A stretch of DNA of 25,304 bases, taken from positions 1 through 25,304 of the forward strand of contig DKUJ01000055.1 of the NCBI GenBank assembly GCA_002490635.1. Reading direction: 5' to 3'. The stretch is from Porphyromonadaceae bacterium UBA7207. GTDB lineage: Bacteria > Bacteroidota > Bacteroidia > Bacteroidales > Muribaculaceae. Under the pieces are notes generated by a model. The model did not search any database and had not been told where the DNA came from. It saw only the letters and a list, made by a program, of their open reading frames with translations. Positions 7,262 to 16,018 of the stretch are shown piece by piece; position 1 is the first letter of the stretch; every line of letters begins with the position of its first letter. The translations under genes were made by a program, and so were the position numbers.

Positions 7262-9442
7262 GTGCGTGCTTTCAGGTTATACAGGCAATTGGAAATGTCG
7301 GACTGCGGTCCGGCATGCATCCGCATGCTGTCGGCCTATTATGGGAAAAAGCACTCCTTGCGCAGCATAAAGGACAGCATCAGTGTTTCCCGTATAGGTG
7401 TAACCGTTGGCGATGTCAGGCGCGCCTGTGAGCGATTAGGATTAGAGGCTGTTGTCGTGCAGGCAACTGCCGGACAACTCAGTAAGATTTCCTCGCCGGC
7501 AATTCTGCACTGGCGGGGAAATCACTTCGTTGTTCTTTATAAAGTAAAGGACCGCAAAGGCGAAAAGATATATCATATCGCGGATCCCGCATACGGCAGA
7601 ATAATATTCAAAGAATCCGACTTCGCAAGACACTGGTGCGGAGATGCCGGGAAGGGAATAGCCATACTGACAACGCCTACCGATGCCTTTTTTGAGAAAA
7701 GCGTCAAGAAAGAGGACAACAGCGCCGTCCTGAAACAGCTGCTGCATAAGATTTCACGGAAAAAGAAGTTATTGATATGCGCGGTGGCATTCATGCTCAT
7801 CGCCATGGGATGCAACTGGCTCTCCCCTCTTATTTTTCAGAGAATAATCGACCATGGTGTCCTGAGCCAGAACATATCCATTGTCTGGAAACTCTTTATA
7901 GCCCAGCTGGCAATATTTATGGGATATGTTGTCTCAAATGGCGTAAACTCCCTGCTGCTCACCAGATTCAACTTCAATATAGGAATCGAATATCTCTCGG
8001 AACTCCTGGGCAAAATTATCCGATTACCTCTGAAGTACTTCGAAACACGGCTCAACACCGAATTCATACAGCGATTCGACGATTTCCTGCGCCTGCAGTC
8101 CTTTTTGACCGACAAAGCAGTGGCATACATTCTGTCGATACTGAATCTGGTGGTATTCTCGGCATTCCTGTGCTGGTATAGCTTCCCTATGTTTCTGATT
8201 TTTCTGTTCTGCTCCCTGCTTGGTCTGCTCTGGAATTTCCATTTTCTGGAGGAGCTCAAATATCTGGATTACTCCAGATTTACGGAGCAGGCACGCAACA
8301 GAAACATATTGTACGAATTAATCAACGGCATGTCCGACATAAAAATCAACAATGCCCAGAAAACACAGATCGCACAATGGGAGTCCAACCAGAATCACAT
8401 AAATGAAATAGCATTAAAAGGATTAATTCTCGGCAATAAGCAGACATTAGGCGGTTCGGCCATAACCAAAGCCTGCGAGATAATAATTCTGGGCCTATGC
8501 GCGGTGATGACTATCCAGAGCGACATCACCATAGGAACCCTCATCTGCATAAACTACATCTTAGGGCAGCTGTCGTCGGCACTTGCCTCTATGCTGAGAA
8601 TCCCCCAGGACGTGCAGGACGCACGCATTTCACTGGCAAGACTTGCCGAGGTTCAACTTAAGGAAGATGAAAATACCGGCGGCAATACCAGAATTACGCT
8701 TAAGGACAGCATAGACTTCAAGGATGTCACTTTTAAATATGAGGGCAGTTTTAACCCGAATATTTTCGAGCATCTCGACGTCGCTTTCAAAAAAGGCGAA
8801 ATGACTGCCATCGTGGGCAATAGCGGCAGTGGAAAAACAACACTCGTAAAATTGCTGTTAGGGCTTTATTCCCCTCAGGAAGGCAGAATCGATATCGACA
8901 ACACTGCGCTGGCCGACATCGACGTGAACGACTGGCGCCTGTGCTGTGGCGCCGTGATGCAGGATGGGTACATATTCAGCGGAACCATAGCGGAAAACAT
9001 ATCGCTCGGCGACAAAAACATCGATTACGGCAGGGTTGCCTACAGCGCAAAGCTGGCATGCATCGACGATTTCATAAGCCGTCTGCCAAGCCGCTACAAC
9101 ATGAAAATAGGCAACAGCGGCATTGAACTCAGCCAGGGGCAGAAACAGCGGATACTGATTGCACGTGCCATATACAAGAATCCCCAGCTGCTGGTTTTCG
9201 ACGAGGCCACATCCTCGCTGGATACAATCAACGAACGCAGAATAATGGACAACCTCAACGGGTTCTTCAAAGACCGCACAGTGATAGTGGTCGCCCACCG
9301 CCTGAGCACGGTGGTGAACGCCGACAATATCATTTATCTGGAAAACGGCAGAATCGCCGAACATGGAACACACAAAGAGCTGGTGGCTAAAAAAGGAAAA
9401 TATTATGAACTGATCAGAAACCAGCTGGAACTTGAAAATTAA
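7262..9442 (+). CDS. Peptidase-containing ABC exporter (C39 peptidase-permease-ATPase)
   Basis: This 726-aa protein is a bacteriocin-type processing exporter. Residues 1-135 form a C39 papain-like peptidase with oxyanion Gln9, catalytic Cys15 (MSDCGPAC), His88 (GNHFVVL) and Asp108 (ADPAYGR). Membrane segments lie between about 168 and 440. The ATPase has Walker A GNSGSGKTT (519-527), Q-loop Q567, signature LSQGQ (623-627), Walker B LLVFDEA (643-649) and H-loop H679, so all catalytic elements are intact. C39 domains cut leaders after Gly-Gly or similar pairs during export. The start is GTG at 7262, 11 nt after the previous stop; it fits the usual N-terminus, which lies about ten residues before the catalytic MSDCGP. 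The inferred job is to remove the leader from the modified peptide and export it across the inner membrane. No HlyD adaptor is encoded nearby. Confidence 0.95.
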   Translation: MRAFRLYRQLEMSDCGPACIRMLSAYYGKKHSLRSIKDSISVSRIGVTVGDVRRACERLGLEAVVVQATAGQLSKISSPAILHWRGNHFVVLYKVKDRKGEKIYHIADPAYGRIIFKESDFARHWCGDAGKGIAILTTPTDAFFEKSVKKEDNSAVLKQLLHKISRKKKLLICAVAFMLIAMGCNWLSPLIFQRIIDHGVLSQNISIVWKLFIAQLAIFMGYVVSNGVNSLLLTRFNFNIGIEYLSELLGKIIRLPLKYFETRLNTEFIQRFDDFLRLQSFLTDKAVAYILSILNLVVFSAFLCWYSFPMFLIFLFCSLLGLLWNFHFLEELKYLDYSRFTEQARNRNILYELINGMSDIKINNAQKTQIAQWESNQNHINEIALKGLILGNKQTLGGSAITKACEIIILGLCAVMTIQSDITIGTLICINYILGQLSSALASMLRIPQDVQDARISLARLAEVQLKEDENTGGNTRITLKDSIDFKDVTFKYEGSFNPNIFEHLDVAFKKGEMTAIVGNSGSGKTTLVKLLLGLYSPQEGRIDIDNTALADIDVNDWRLCCGAVMQDGYIFSGTIAENISLGDKNIDYGRVAYSAKLACIDDFISRLPSRYNMKIGNSGIELSQGQKQRILIARAIYKNPQLLVFDEATSSLDTINERRIMDNLNGFFKDRTVIVVAHRLSTVVNADNIIYLENGRIAEHGTHKELVAKKGKYYELIRNQLELEN

Positions 9443-9488
9443 CATATCAAACTGTAAATGGAAAATTTCTATGCATCACAGAATAAGT

Positions 9489-11849
9489 ATGAAATTCAAT
9501 AACTCATCCGTGCTGCATGCACTGGCAGCGCTTGCCTTGCTGTTGCTTCCTTCGATGGCTTCCGGCTATGTTATCACCGGACAGATAGCCGACAGCCTGA
9601 ACACTCCTGTCCGGAAAGCACTCATCCTTGGCAAAAACAGCAGCAATGAAGTACGCGTTGGAATAGAATCCGACCAGAATGGCCGGTTTGCATCGGCCAA
9701 TGTCAACGACTCCATATTATCAATCGAGATAAGCAAAGAGGGCTATAACCCCGTACATCTGGTTGTTTCCGGCACATCCGATGCTTATGTAGATTTAGGC
9801 ACCATACATCTCGGCGCTGCTGCCGTGATGCTGAACGAAGTCACAGTCACGGCCCAACAGGTAACCCAGAAGGCCGACCGATACATAATAATACCGACAA
9901 GAAGCGAGATTGAACAGTCGACCAACGGATTGTCTCTGCTCAATAACATCCAGTTCAAAATGCCGGGGTTGACTGTAGTAGAAGCGTTGCAGACGGTAAC
10001 TGTAGACAACAAGACGCCCGTATTCAAAATCAACGGCAAGCCTTCCGACCTCACTCATTTCCTATCGGTCAATCCTGACAACGTACTGCGTATCGAATAC
10101 CACGACAGTCCGGACATCCGATATAACAACCGGCAGATAATAAACATTATCCTTAAACCGCGCGACGATGGCGGTTATGTCATAGGAGGCCTGTCGAACG
10201 CTTTTTCCACAGGATTCATCAATGGAAACGCTGGAGCCAACTACCACTATAACAAATCGGAATTCGACCTGAGCTACCGTGTGAACTGGCGCGATTACGG
10301 CAAACGCTACATAAACAGCGATGAGAGATTCATCAGTCCGTCGGCGACAATCCAGCGCATCAGCGCAGGCATACCCAGCGATTTCAACTACCTGACACAT
10401 GATGTGTCGTTGGGTTATACCTACGCTCACGATGCAAATACCGTATTTTCAATAAACGCAGGCGCTATATTCGATAACAAGAACTATGATGATGATTCCC
10501 GGAATACAGAAATCGCCGGGGACGCCCTGAAAAAATTCACCCGCCTCCTGAAACGCAAGACCGATTACGCTTCGCCATCTGTCGATCTGTTTTTCAGAAA
10601 ACAAATCGACAACACCCAGAGCGTGGAAATCAACGCTTTCGGGAGTTATTCCACAGGCAATTTCGACAGAGTCAATTCCGATGTCTATGAAAATCCGACA
10701 TTGGACGAGCATTGGACGAACCTGACAAAAAACAACGCCTGGAGAGGAGGTGCGGAAGTAATGTACTCAAAGTCTTTCGGCCAGAACCTTGCCACAAACT
10801 TCGGCATAAAGGATTACTACAATTCAACCGACAACTCGCAGACAAACAACACCGACCTCAGCGAAGAAAGAATAGGCCAGAACTATGCCACTGTGTATGC
10901 ACAGCTATACGGACGAATCAAGAGATTCAATTATGGCGTAAATGTCGCATATCAGAACAACCACAGCAATAACGACGATTACATAGTGAATGCTTCGCGG
11001 TTCAAGACCAACATAACCATGAATTATGTAGTCTCCAGGTTCGTAACACTGAACTACCTGTTCATGTACGACCCGGCTATGCCGTCCATTTCACAGCAAT
11101 CCGACCTGGTTCAGACCATCGACGGCATCTCGATCCGGCAGGGCAATCCCGATCTGAAACCATCGCAGTATTTCCGAAACAGGATTTATGTGAGATATGT
11201 CAACAGGAAACTGAACACCTCCCTCTGGATATCGCACGGCAGGACAAGCAGTCCTATTTATTACGACTACAGCTATATCAACAATCCGGCCAGCCCGTAC
11301 AATGGCAAATTCCTGAGCAAACCTATCAACGGACAACATGACGACTTGCTCAACTTTGAATGGTTCCTAACCTTGGATAGGCTTTTCGGTCACCTGACCA
11401 TCTGGGGCAAAGCCGGCTGGGACTATCACCGTCTGGATCTTCATGGAAGAACATACGACCGGAAACATCTATATGGCTCCATCAACGCGTCGTTCAACTG
11501 GGACAACTGGGTTGTATATGTAAATTACCAGATTGAGCCTCGATATAACCTGGGTGGCAACACATTCACCTCGGAAGATCGCTGGAATGCCATAGGTGTG
11601 CAATATCGCTACAAAAATTGGCATTTTTCGCTATCGGGAAACAACATGTTTACCAGGCGGGGGTCAATCTACAAAAGCATAACCATTTCCGACGTACATC
11701 CTGTAACTGTGGAACAATCCATCAGAGACAATGCCAATATGGTAGTGCTTGGCATAAACTATCGTCTGGATTTCGGAAAGAGAGGAAATAAGACAAAACG
11801 CTCAATCCGAAACAGCGGCATAGAGCAAGGTGTCGATATCAACTATTGA
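9489..11849 (+). CDS. Outer-membrane beta-barrel protein with CarboxypepD_reg-like domain (second copy)
   Basis: This is a paralogue of the barrel at 4902. It shares the order signal peptide, CarboxypepD_reg-like fold (YVITGQIADSLNTPV), AVMLNEVTVTAQQV, KMPGLTV, PVFKINGK, SPDIRYNNRQIINIILKPR and the Tyr-ended barrel, but individual strands have diverged. The start at 9489 (MKFNNSSVLHALAALALLLL) gives a clean signal peptide; an ATG at 9471 and a TTG at 9434 or just before it are in frame, the latter overlapping the exporter's end. Length is 786 residues from 9489. Two barrels around one exporter suggest a pair with different roles, such as product exit and product binding, or a heterologous pair. 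Ligand and energisation are not visible in the sequence. Confidence 0.82.
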   Translation: MKFNNSSVLHALAALALLLLPSMASGYVITGQIADSLNTPVRKALILGKNSSNEVRVGIESDQNGRFASANVNDSILSIEISKEGYNPVHLVVSGTSDAYVDLGTIHLGAAAVMLNEVTVTAQQVTQKADRYIIIPTRSEIEQSTNGLSLLNNIQFKMPGLTVVEALQTVTVDNKTPVFKINGKPSDLTHFLSVNPDNVLRIEYHDSPDIRYNNRQIINIILKPRDDGGYVIGGLSNAFSTGFINGNAGANYHYNKSEFDLSYRVNWRDYGKRYINSDERFISPSATIQRISAGIPSDFNYLTHDVSLGYTYAHDANTVFSINAGAIFDNKNYDDDSRNTEIAGDALKKFTRLLKRKTDYASPSVDLFFRKQIDNTQSVEINAFGSYSTGNFDRVNSDVYENPTLDEHWTNLTKNNAWRGGAEVMYSKSFGQNLATNFGIKDYYNSTDNSQTNNTDLSEERIGQNYATVYAQLYGRIKRFNYGVNVAYQNNHSNNDDYIVNASRFKTNITMNYVVSRFVTLNYLFMYDPAMPSISQQSDLVQTIDGISIRQGNPDLKPSQYFRNRIYVRYVNRKLNTSLWISHGRTSSPIYYDYSYINNPASPYNGKFLSKPINGQHDDLLNFEWFLTLDRLFGHLTIWGKAGWDYHRLDLHGRTYDRKHLYGSINASFNWDNWVVYVNYQIEPRYNLGGNTFTSEDRWNAIGVQYRYKNWHFSLSGNNMFTRRGSIYKSITISDVHPVTVEQSIRDNANMVVLGINYRLDFGKRGNKTKRSIRNSGIEQGVDINY

Positions 11850-11868
11850 CAATAAGAGTTTGTCTGTG

Positions 11869-12819
11869 ATGGAGCATAAACTATCGATCATAATACCGCT
11901 GTTCAATTCTGATAAGCACATATGCCGGTGTCTGGACTCTATCCTTGAATTGCCACTGCACAAAGAAGTGATTGTGGTCGACGACGGCTCCACGGATTCT
12001 TCCCACAGCCTCGCCTTGAAATATGCGGAGAGAGGCGATATCCGTTTATTCAGCCAGGAGAACAAGGGTGTATCGGAAGCCCGGAATCTGGGACTGGACA
12101 ACGCTTCGGGTGATATCATAGCTTTTGTCGACAGCGATGATTATATACTCGGCGACGGCTTCCTTTCACTATACGGCAATTTCGCAGCATCCGACGCTGA
12201 AATGGCAATGGGAGGAGTCAGAATCGAATTCCCCGACAACCACACCGAAACAAGACAAGCCCTCAAAACGATGACTGGCAAAACCCACAAAGGGTGCCAA
12301 TGTTTTGCCAATCTCATGAAAAGCAACACTTTTACGCCTCTGGTGTTCTGCTATCTGTTCAGAAAATCGTTTATCGACAGCTCCCGGCTGCGGTTCTGCC
12401 ATAAAATGTCGGAAGACGACCTGTGGACAAGCAAAGCGATGTGTGAAGCCGGAAAAATTCTGACAACAGATGACCTGCACTATGTATATTGCAAACATGC
12501 CGACTCAATCACCGGAACCAATGCGGCCACGCTATTCAGAGCAGACAACCATATCGCGGTAGCCAACGACTTATACGACTATCTGCTGCAACACAATGTG
12601 GACAAAGAAGCGGAGGTGTGGCTGTGCTGTAAAATACTCTACATAGCATCCATCGCTCTGAAAATATATCGCGATTGCAATCGCCATACGTTCAGTCTGA
12701 AACTTGAAATGTACCAGGACCTGCTGAAACGGGTGATGTCCGCCACCGATGGGTATGCAAAAAAGGTGGGGCTAATGTTCGGCATGAGAATAATCGACAC
12801 ATTGAAGTCGATTGGCTGA
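11869..12819 (+). CDS. GT2-family glycosyltransferase
   Basis: This 316-residue protein begins MEHKLSIIIPLFNSDKHI, with EVIVVDDGSTDSS (nucleotide-binding loop, 33-45), GVSEARNLGL and the DxD-like metal site DSDD (88-91). Together these define the GT-A fold of family GT2. No membrane helix is obvious, so the enzyme is probably cytosolic or peripheral. The ATG at 11869 was chosen because the in-frame GTG at 11830 lies inside the preceding barrel gene and adds a non-conserved extension. It follows the barrel stop by 19 nt, making it the last gene of the RiPP transcript. It may glycosylate the peptide or serve a separate surface glycan; sequence alone does not decide. Confidence 0.88.
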   Translation: MEHKLSIIIPLFNSDKHICRCLDSILELPLHKEVIVVDDGSTDSSHSLALKYAERGDIRLFSQENKGVSEARNLGLDNASGDIIAFVDSDDYILGDGFLSLYGNFAASDAEMAMGGVRIEFPDNHTETRQALKTMTGKTHKGCQCFANLMKSNTFTPLVFCYLFRKSFIDSSRLRFCHKMSEDDLWTSKAMCEAGKILTTDDLHYVYCKHADSITGTNAATLFRADNHIAVANDLYDYLLQHNVDKEAEVWLCCKILYIASIALKIYRDCNRHTFSLKLEMYQDLLKRVMSATDGYAKKVGLMFGMRIIDTLKSIG

Positions 12820-12834
12820 GCCTGAATGCATTCC

Positions 12835-12887
12835 GGCAACCGGGAGGTCGTGCATTTGTAGCAAAGATGTACTACCTCCCGGTTGCC
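12835..12887 (+). terminator. 53-nt strong hairpin ending the RiPP cluster
   Basis: GGCAACCGGGAGGT (12835-12848) pairs perfectly with ACCTCCCGGTTGCC (12874-12887). After one mismatch, GTGCAT (850-855) pairs with ATGTAC (867-872 of the 12,000s) allowing one G-T pair, leaving an 11-nt loop. No T-run follows, so it is not a classic intrinsic terminator. It sits 16 nt after the last stop and about 100 nt before the pyrH promoter element, which fits 3'-end formation or protection. Confidence 0.6.
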
Positions 12888-12992
12888 CCGTAATATCACC
12901 TGCCGGTAATTCCGGTGCATGTTCTGATTGCGCGTATGGCCATGCCCGTGAAAAAATCGCCTCTCCATAGCCTGAAAACGGCATAAAATATC

Positions 12993-13000
12993 TATCTTTG
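12993..13000 (+). promoter_or_regulatory. TAnnTTTG -7 element for pyrH
   Basis: TATCTTTG matches the Bacteroidales -7 box exactly. No convincing -33 TTTG occurs 19-21 nt upstream. Transcription would begin near 13007, giving a leader of about 10 nt before the pyrH ATG and ruling out the in-frame TTG at 12998, which lies inside the box. Confidence 0.55.
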
Positions 13001-13015
13001 CGAAAAAGCACAGCC

Positions 13016-13726
13016 ATGCATACCAAATACCACCGCATTCTGCTCAAACTCAGTGGCGAAAGTCTCATGGGCAGCCAAGGCTACGGCATCGATTCCGCAC
13101 GCCTGTCAGAATACGCAACCCAGATAGCCGCTCTGGCCGAAGCCGGAGTGGAAATTGCCATCGTTATAGGCGGAGGAAATATTTTCCGCGGGCTCAGCGG
13201 AGCCGCCAAAGGTGTCGACCGCGTAAAAGGCGACCAGATGGGAATGCTCGCCACAGTAATCAACTCTCTGGCTCTGTGTTCGGCGCTTGAGACCCGCGGA
13301 CAGAAGGCCAGGGTGCTCACCGCAGTGCCCATGTTCCCCATCGGCGAGCCGTACAGCCCCGGGCGGGCACTCGAAACCCTCTCGCAGCGCCGTGTGGCCA
13401 TTATCGCCGCCGGAACCGGCAACCCCTTCTTCACCACCGACACCGCCTCGGCACTGCGCGCCGTAGAGCTGCGATGCGATGTGATGCTGAAGGGCACACG
13501 TGTCGACGGCATCTACACCGCCGACCCGGAAAAGGACCCCACAGCCACAAAATTCGAACAGATTACCTACGACGAGATATACCGACTCGGGCTCAAAGTG
13601 ATGGACCTCACTGCCACAACCCTCTGCAGCGAAAACGGCATGAAGATTGTGGTGTTCGACATGGACACCCCCGGCAACCTCGCACGTGTGGTCGAAGGCG
13701 AACCCATCGGCACATTAGTCTATTGA
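13016..13726 (+). CDS. pyrH: UMP kinase
   Basis: This 236-aa protein is the bacterial amino-acid-kinase-fold UMP kinase, which phosphorylates UMP to UDP with ATP in pyrimidine nucleotide synthesis in the cytosol. Visible motifs are ILLKLSGESLMG (P-loop-like Lys11), VIGGGNIFRG, GDQMGMLATVINSLAL, NPFFTTDTASALRAVEL and the C-terminal GTRVDGIYTADPEKDP nucleotide region. The ATG at 13016 starts a protein of normal length and lies just after the promoter element. It is followed 25 nt later by frr, a common bacterial pairing. Its GC content is higher than that of the preceding cluster, marking the return to core chromosome. Confidence 0.97.
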   Translation: MHTKYHRILLKLSGESLMGSQGYGIDSARLSEYATQIAALAEAGVEIAIVIGGGNIFRGLSGAAKGVDRVKGDQMGMLATVINSLALCSALETRGQKARVLTAVPMFPIGEPYSPGRALETLSQRRVAIIAAGTGNPFFTTDTASALRAVELRCDVMLKGTRVDGIYTADPEKDPTATKFEQITYDEIYRLGLKVMDLTATTLCSENGMKIVVFDMDTPGNLARVVEGEPIGTLVY

Positions 13727-13751
13727 GAAAAAACTACCAAGCATACACCCC

Positions 13752-14312
13752 ATGACAGATCCCAAAACCTATATCGCCCCCGCCGAAGAAAAAATGGAAA
13801 TGGCTGTGGCGTATCTCGACGAATCCCTCGCTCGCATACGTGCCGGAAAGGCCAACCCAAAAATCCTTGACGCAGTGCGTGTTGAGTACTACGGAAGCAT
13901 GGTGCCCGTTTCCAACGTGGCCAATGTGAGCGTGCCCGATGCCCGCACAATAGCCATCACTCCCTGGGAGAAGGCCATGTTCAAAGCCATCGAGAAGGCA
14001 ATCATAAACTCGGAAGTAGGCATTACTCCCGAAAACAACGGCGAGGTTATCCGCCTGTGCATTCCCCCGCTCACCGAAGACCGCCGCAAGGCTCTTGTGA
14101 AGCAATGCAAGGCAGAAGCCGAAAATGCCAAGGTGAGCGTGCGCAACGCCCGCCGCGATGCCATCGACGGACTCAAGAAAGCCATCAAGCAAGGCATGCC
14201 CGAGGATGTGGAAAAGGACTCCGAGGCAAATGTGCAGAAAATCCACGACAAATACCTGCGCAAAATCGACGATCTCTTCGCCGCAAAGGAGAAAGAGATT
14301 CTCACAGTATAA
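13752..14312 (+). CDS. frr: Ribosome recycling factor
   Basis: This 186-aa protein matches ribosome recycling factor in length and motifs: SLARIRAGKANPKILD near residue 26, VEYYGSMVPVSNVANVSVPD, AIITPWEK-like text (AITPWEKAMF) and the conserved C-terminal helix segment LTEDRRKALVKQCKAEAENA followed by KVSVRNARRDA. RRF works with EF-G to split the post-termination ribosome so subunits can be reused. It lies 25 nt downstream of pyrH, the usual neighbour, and is probably on the same transcript. Confidence 0.97.
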   Translation: MTDPKTYIAPAEEKMEMAVAYLDESLARIRAGKANPKILDAVRVEYYGSMVPVSNVANVSVPDARTIAITPWEKAMFKAIEKAIINSEVGITPENNGEVIRLCIPPLTEDRRKALVKQCKAEAENAKVSVRNARRDAIDGLKKAIKQGMPEDVEKDSEANVQKIHDKYLRKIDDLFAAKEKEILTV

Positions 14313-14322
14313 TGCGACATCG

Positions 14323-14379
14323 GGAGGCTGTCCGATTCACTGCATCAGAAACGAAATGATATAATTTCAGACAGTCTCC
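14323..14379 (+). other. Inverted repeat after frr
   Basis: GGAGGCTGTC (14323-14332) pairs with GACAGTCTCC (14370-14379) over 10 bp including one G-T pair, enclosing 37 nt. It starts 11 nt after the frr stop and lacks a T-run. It is a candidate terminator or RNA processing structure. The rest of the 179-nt gap shows nothing clear, and no TAnnTTTG box was found for the flippase. Confidence 0.35.
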
Positions 14380-14491
14380 AAGGAAGTTTCTTCCACCACC
14401 CCATCGCACGCAGAGGGCTCCCGGACATTTTCGTCGCCACCGGAGTCCTCTGCGGCGTAAAATGAATACGTCAACAAAAACATAATCATCT

Positions 14492-16018
14492 ATGGCCGGA
14501 GTAAAAAGCCTTGCCAAAGACACGGCGGTGTACGGGTTGAGTTCCATTGTGGGCCGCTTCCTCAACTGGATGCTCGTGCCGCTGTACACCCACTGCTTCG
14601 CTGTCGACGACTACGGAATAGTAACCTATGTGTATTCGGTGGTAGCACTCGCCATGGTGGTGCTTACCTACGGCATGGAGACCGGTTTCTTCCGCTTCGC
14701 CAACCACGAACGATGGAACGACCCCATGGAAGTGTACTCCACTGCCCTGATATCGCTCACCGGCAGTTCTGTGGTGTTCGTCGCCGCCACGCTGGCATTT
14801 CTCAATCCGGTGTCGGTATGGATGGAATGCGCCTCACACCCCGAATATGTGGCAATCATGGCCGTCTGCGTGGCTCTCGACGCAGTGTTGACCATGCCCT
14901 ACAGCTACCTGCGTTTCCGAGGCCGTGCCATGCGCTTCGCCATCATCCGCCTGGTGAACATCGGGGTAAATATTGGCCTCAACCTCTTCTTCATCCTACT
15001 GTGCCCTTGGCTTATGGAGCATGTGCCCGGGAGTGTGGAGTGGTTCTACCGCCCCGAATTCGGAATCGGCTACATATTCCTTGCCAATCTAATCGCCTCG
15101 GCGGTGAACATCGCCATGATGATTCCCGAACTGTGCGGCTTCCGCTGGCGCTTCAATGCAAGGCTGTGGCGCGAGATGCTGCGCTATTCGCTGCCTCTGC
15201 TGGTGCTCGGCGTGGCGGGAATCATGAACCAGACCATCGACAAGATTCTATATCCCTCGCTGGTGAGCGACCCGGCCGAGGCAATGTACGGCCTTGGCAT
15301 CTATGGCGCCAACTACAAGATTGCCGTGGTGCTGCTTGTTTTCCTGCAGGCATTCCGCTTCGCCTACGAACCTTTTATCTTCGCCCGCGCCAAGACCGGA
15401 AGCCATGCCGACAGGGAAGAAAGCTTTGCCTCCTACCGCGACGCCATGAAATATTTCGTGGTATTCGCCCTTTTCATCTTCCTGGCCGTAATGTTCTTCC
15501 TCGGTGTGCTGCGCCATTTCGTGGCCGAGCGCTATTTCAGCGGCCTCAAAGTGGTTCCGCTGGTAATGCTCGCCGAACTTTTCTTCGGCATATTCTTCAA
15601 CCTCTCGGTATGGTACAAGCTCACCGACCGCACCGTCTGGGGCATGTGGTTCTCGCTTATGGGACTTGCCACAACGGTGATTCTCAACATCGTGCTTGTT
15701 CCACAGATATCCTATATGGGCTGTGCCGTGGCCGCCTTGTGCAGCTACGGCCTCATGATGGCTGTGAGCTACATAGTAGGGGCTCACAAATATCCCATCG
15801 GCTACCCGGTGCGCCGCATAGCGCTGTATTTCGCACTTGCCGGAGCGATGTACCTCGCCGGAGTGGTTCTGTTGCCGATGGCCGGCATCGGTGAGTTTGC
15901 CCAATATGCCGTGCGCGTGCTGCTGCTGTCGCTCTATCTGTGGACGGTGGTGAAAATCGAACATATACGCCCCGCCGAGTTGCTTGCCCCGGTGCTTTCC
16001 CGACTTCGCCGCCGATGA
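14492..16018 (+). CDS. Polysaccharide flippase (MOP superfamily, Wzx-like)
   Basis: This 508-residue membrane protein has about 12-14 hydrophobic helices and the N-terminus VKSLAKDTAVYGLSSIVGRF typical of Bacteroidetes oligosaccharide flippases. Such proteins move lipid-linked glycans across the inner membrane for surface polysaccharide assembly. An amphipathic basic loop (FARAKTGSHADREE) separates the two halves. Its stop overlaps the ATG of the GT4 gene (ATGA), so the two are translationally coupled and likely serve one glycan pathway. The transported substrate cannot be read from sequence. Confidence 0.88.
   Translation: MAGVKSLAKDTAVYGLSSIVGRFLNWMLVPLYTHCFAVDDYGIVTYVYSVVALAMVVLTYGMETGFFRFANHERWNDPMEVYSTALISLTGSSVVFVAATLAFLNPVSVWMECASHPEYVAIMAVCVALDAVLTMPYSYLRFRGRAMRFAIIRLVNIGVNIGLNLFFILLCPWLMEHVPGSVEWFYRPEFGIGYIFLANLIASAVNIAMMIPELCGFRWRFNARLWREMLRYSLPLLVLGVAGIMNQTIDKILYPSLVSDPAEAMYGLGIYGANYKIAVVLLVFLQAFRFAYEPFIFARAKTGSHADREESFASYRDAMKYFVVFALFIFLAVMFFLGVLRHFVAERYFSGLKVVPLVMLAELFFGIFFNLSVWYKLTDRTVWGMWFSLMGLATTVILNIVLVPQISYMGCAVAALCSYGLMMAVSYIVGAHKYPIGYPVRRIALYFALAGAMYLAGVVLLPMAGIGEFAQYAVRVLLLSLYLWTVVKIEHIRPAELLAPVLSRLRRR

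Noticed and set aside
3362..9442. Lanthipeptide or lasso peptide cluster
   Set aside because: No dehydratase, cyclase or asparagine-synthetase-like gene is present, and the core has only one Thr and one Ser.
12835..12887. Phase-variable invertible promoter of the capsule type
   Set aside because: The arms enclose only 25 nt and the inner sequence lacks a full promoter, too small for the known invertible segments.
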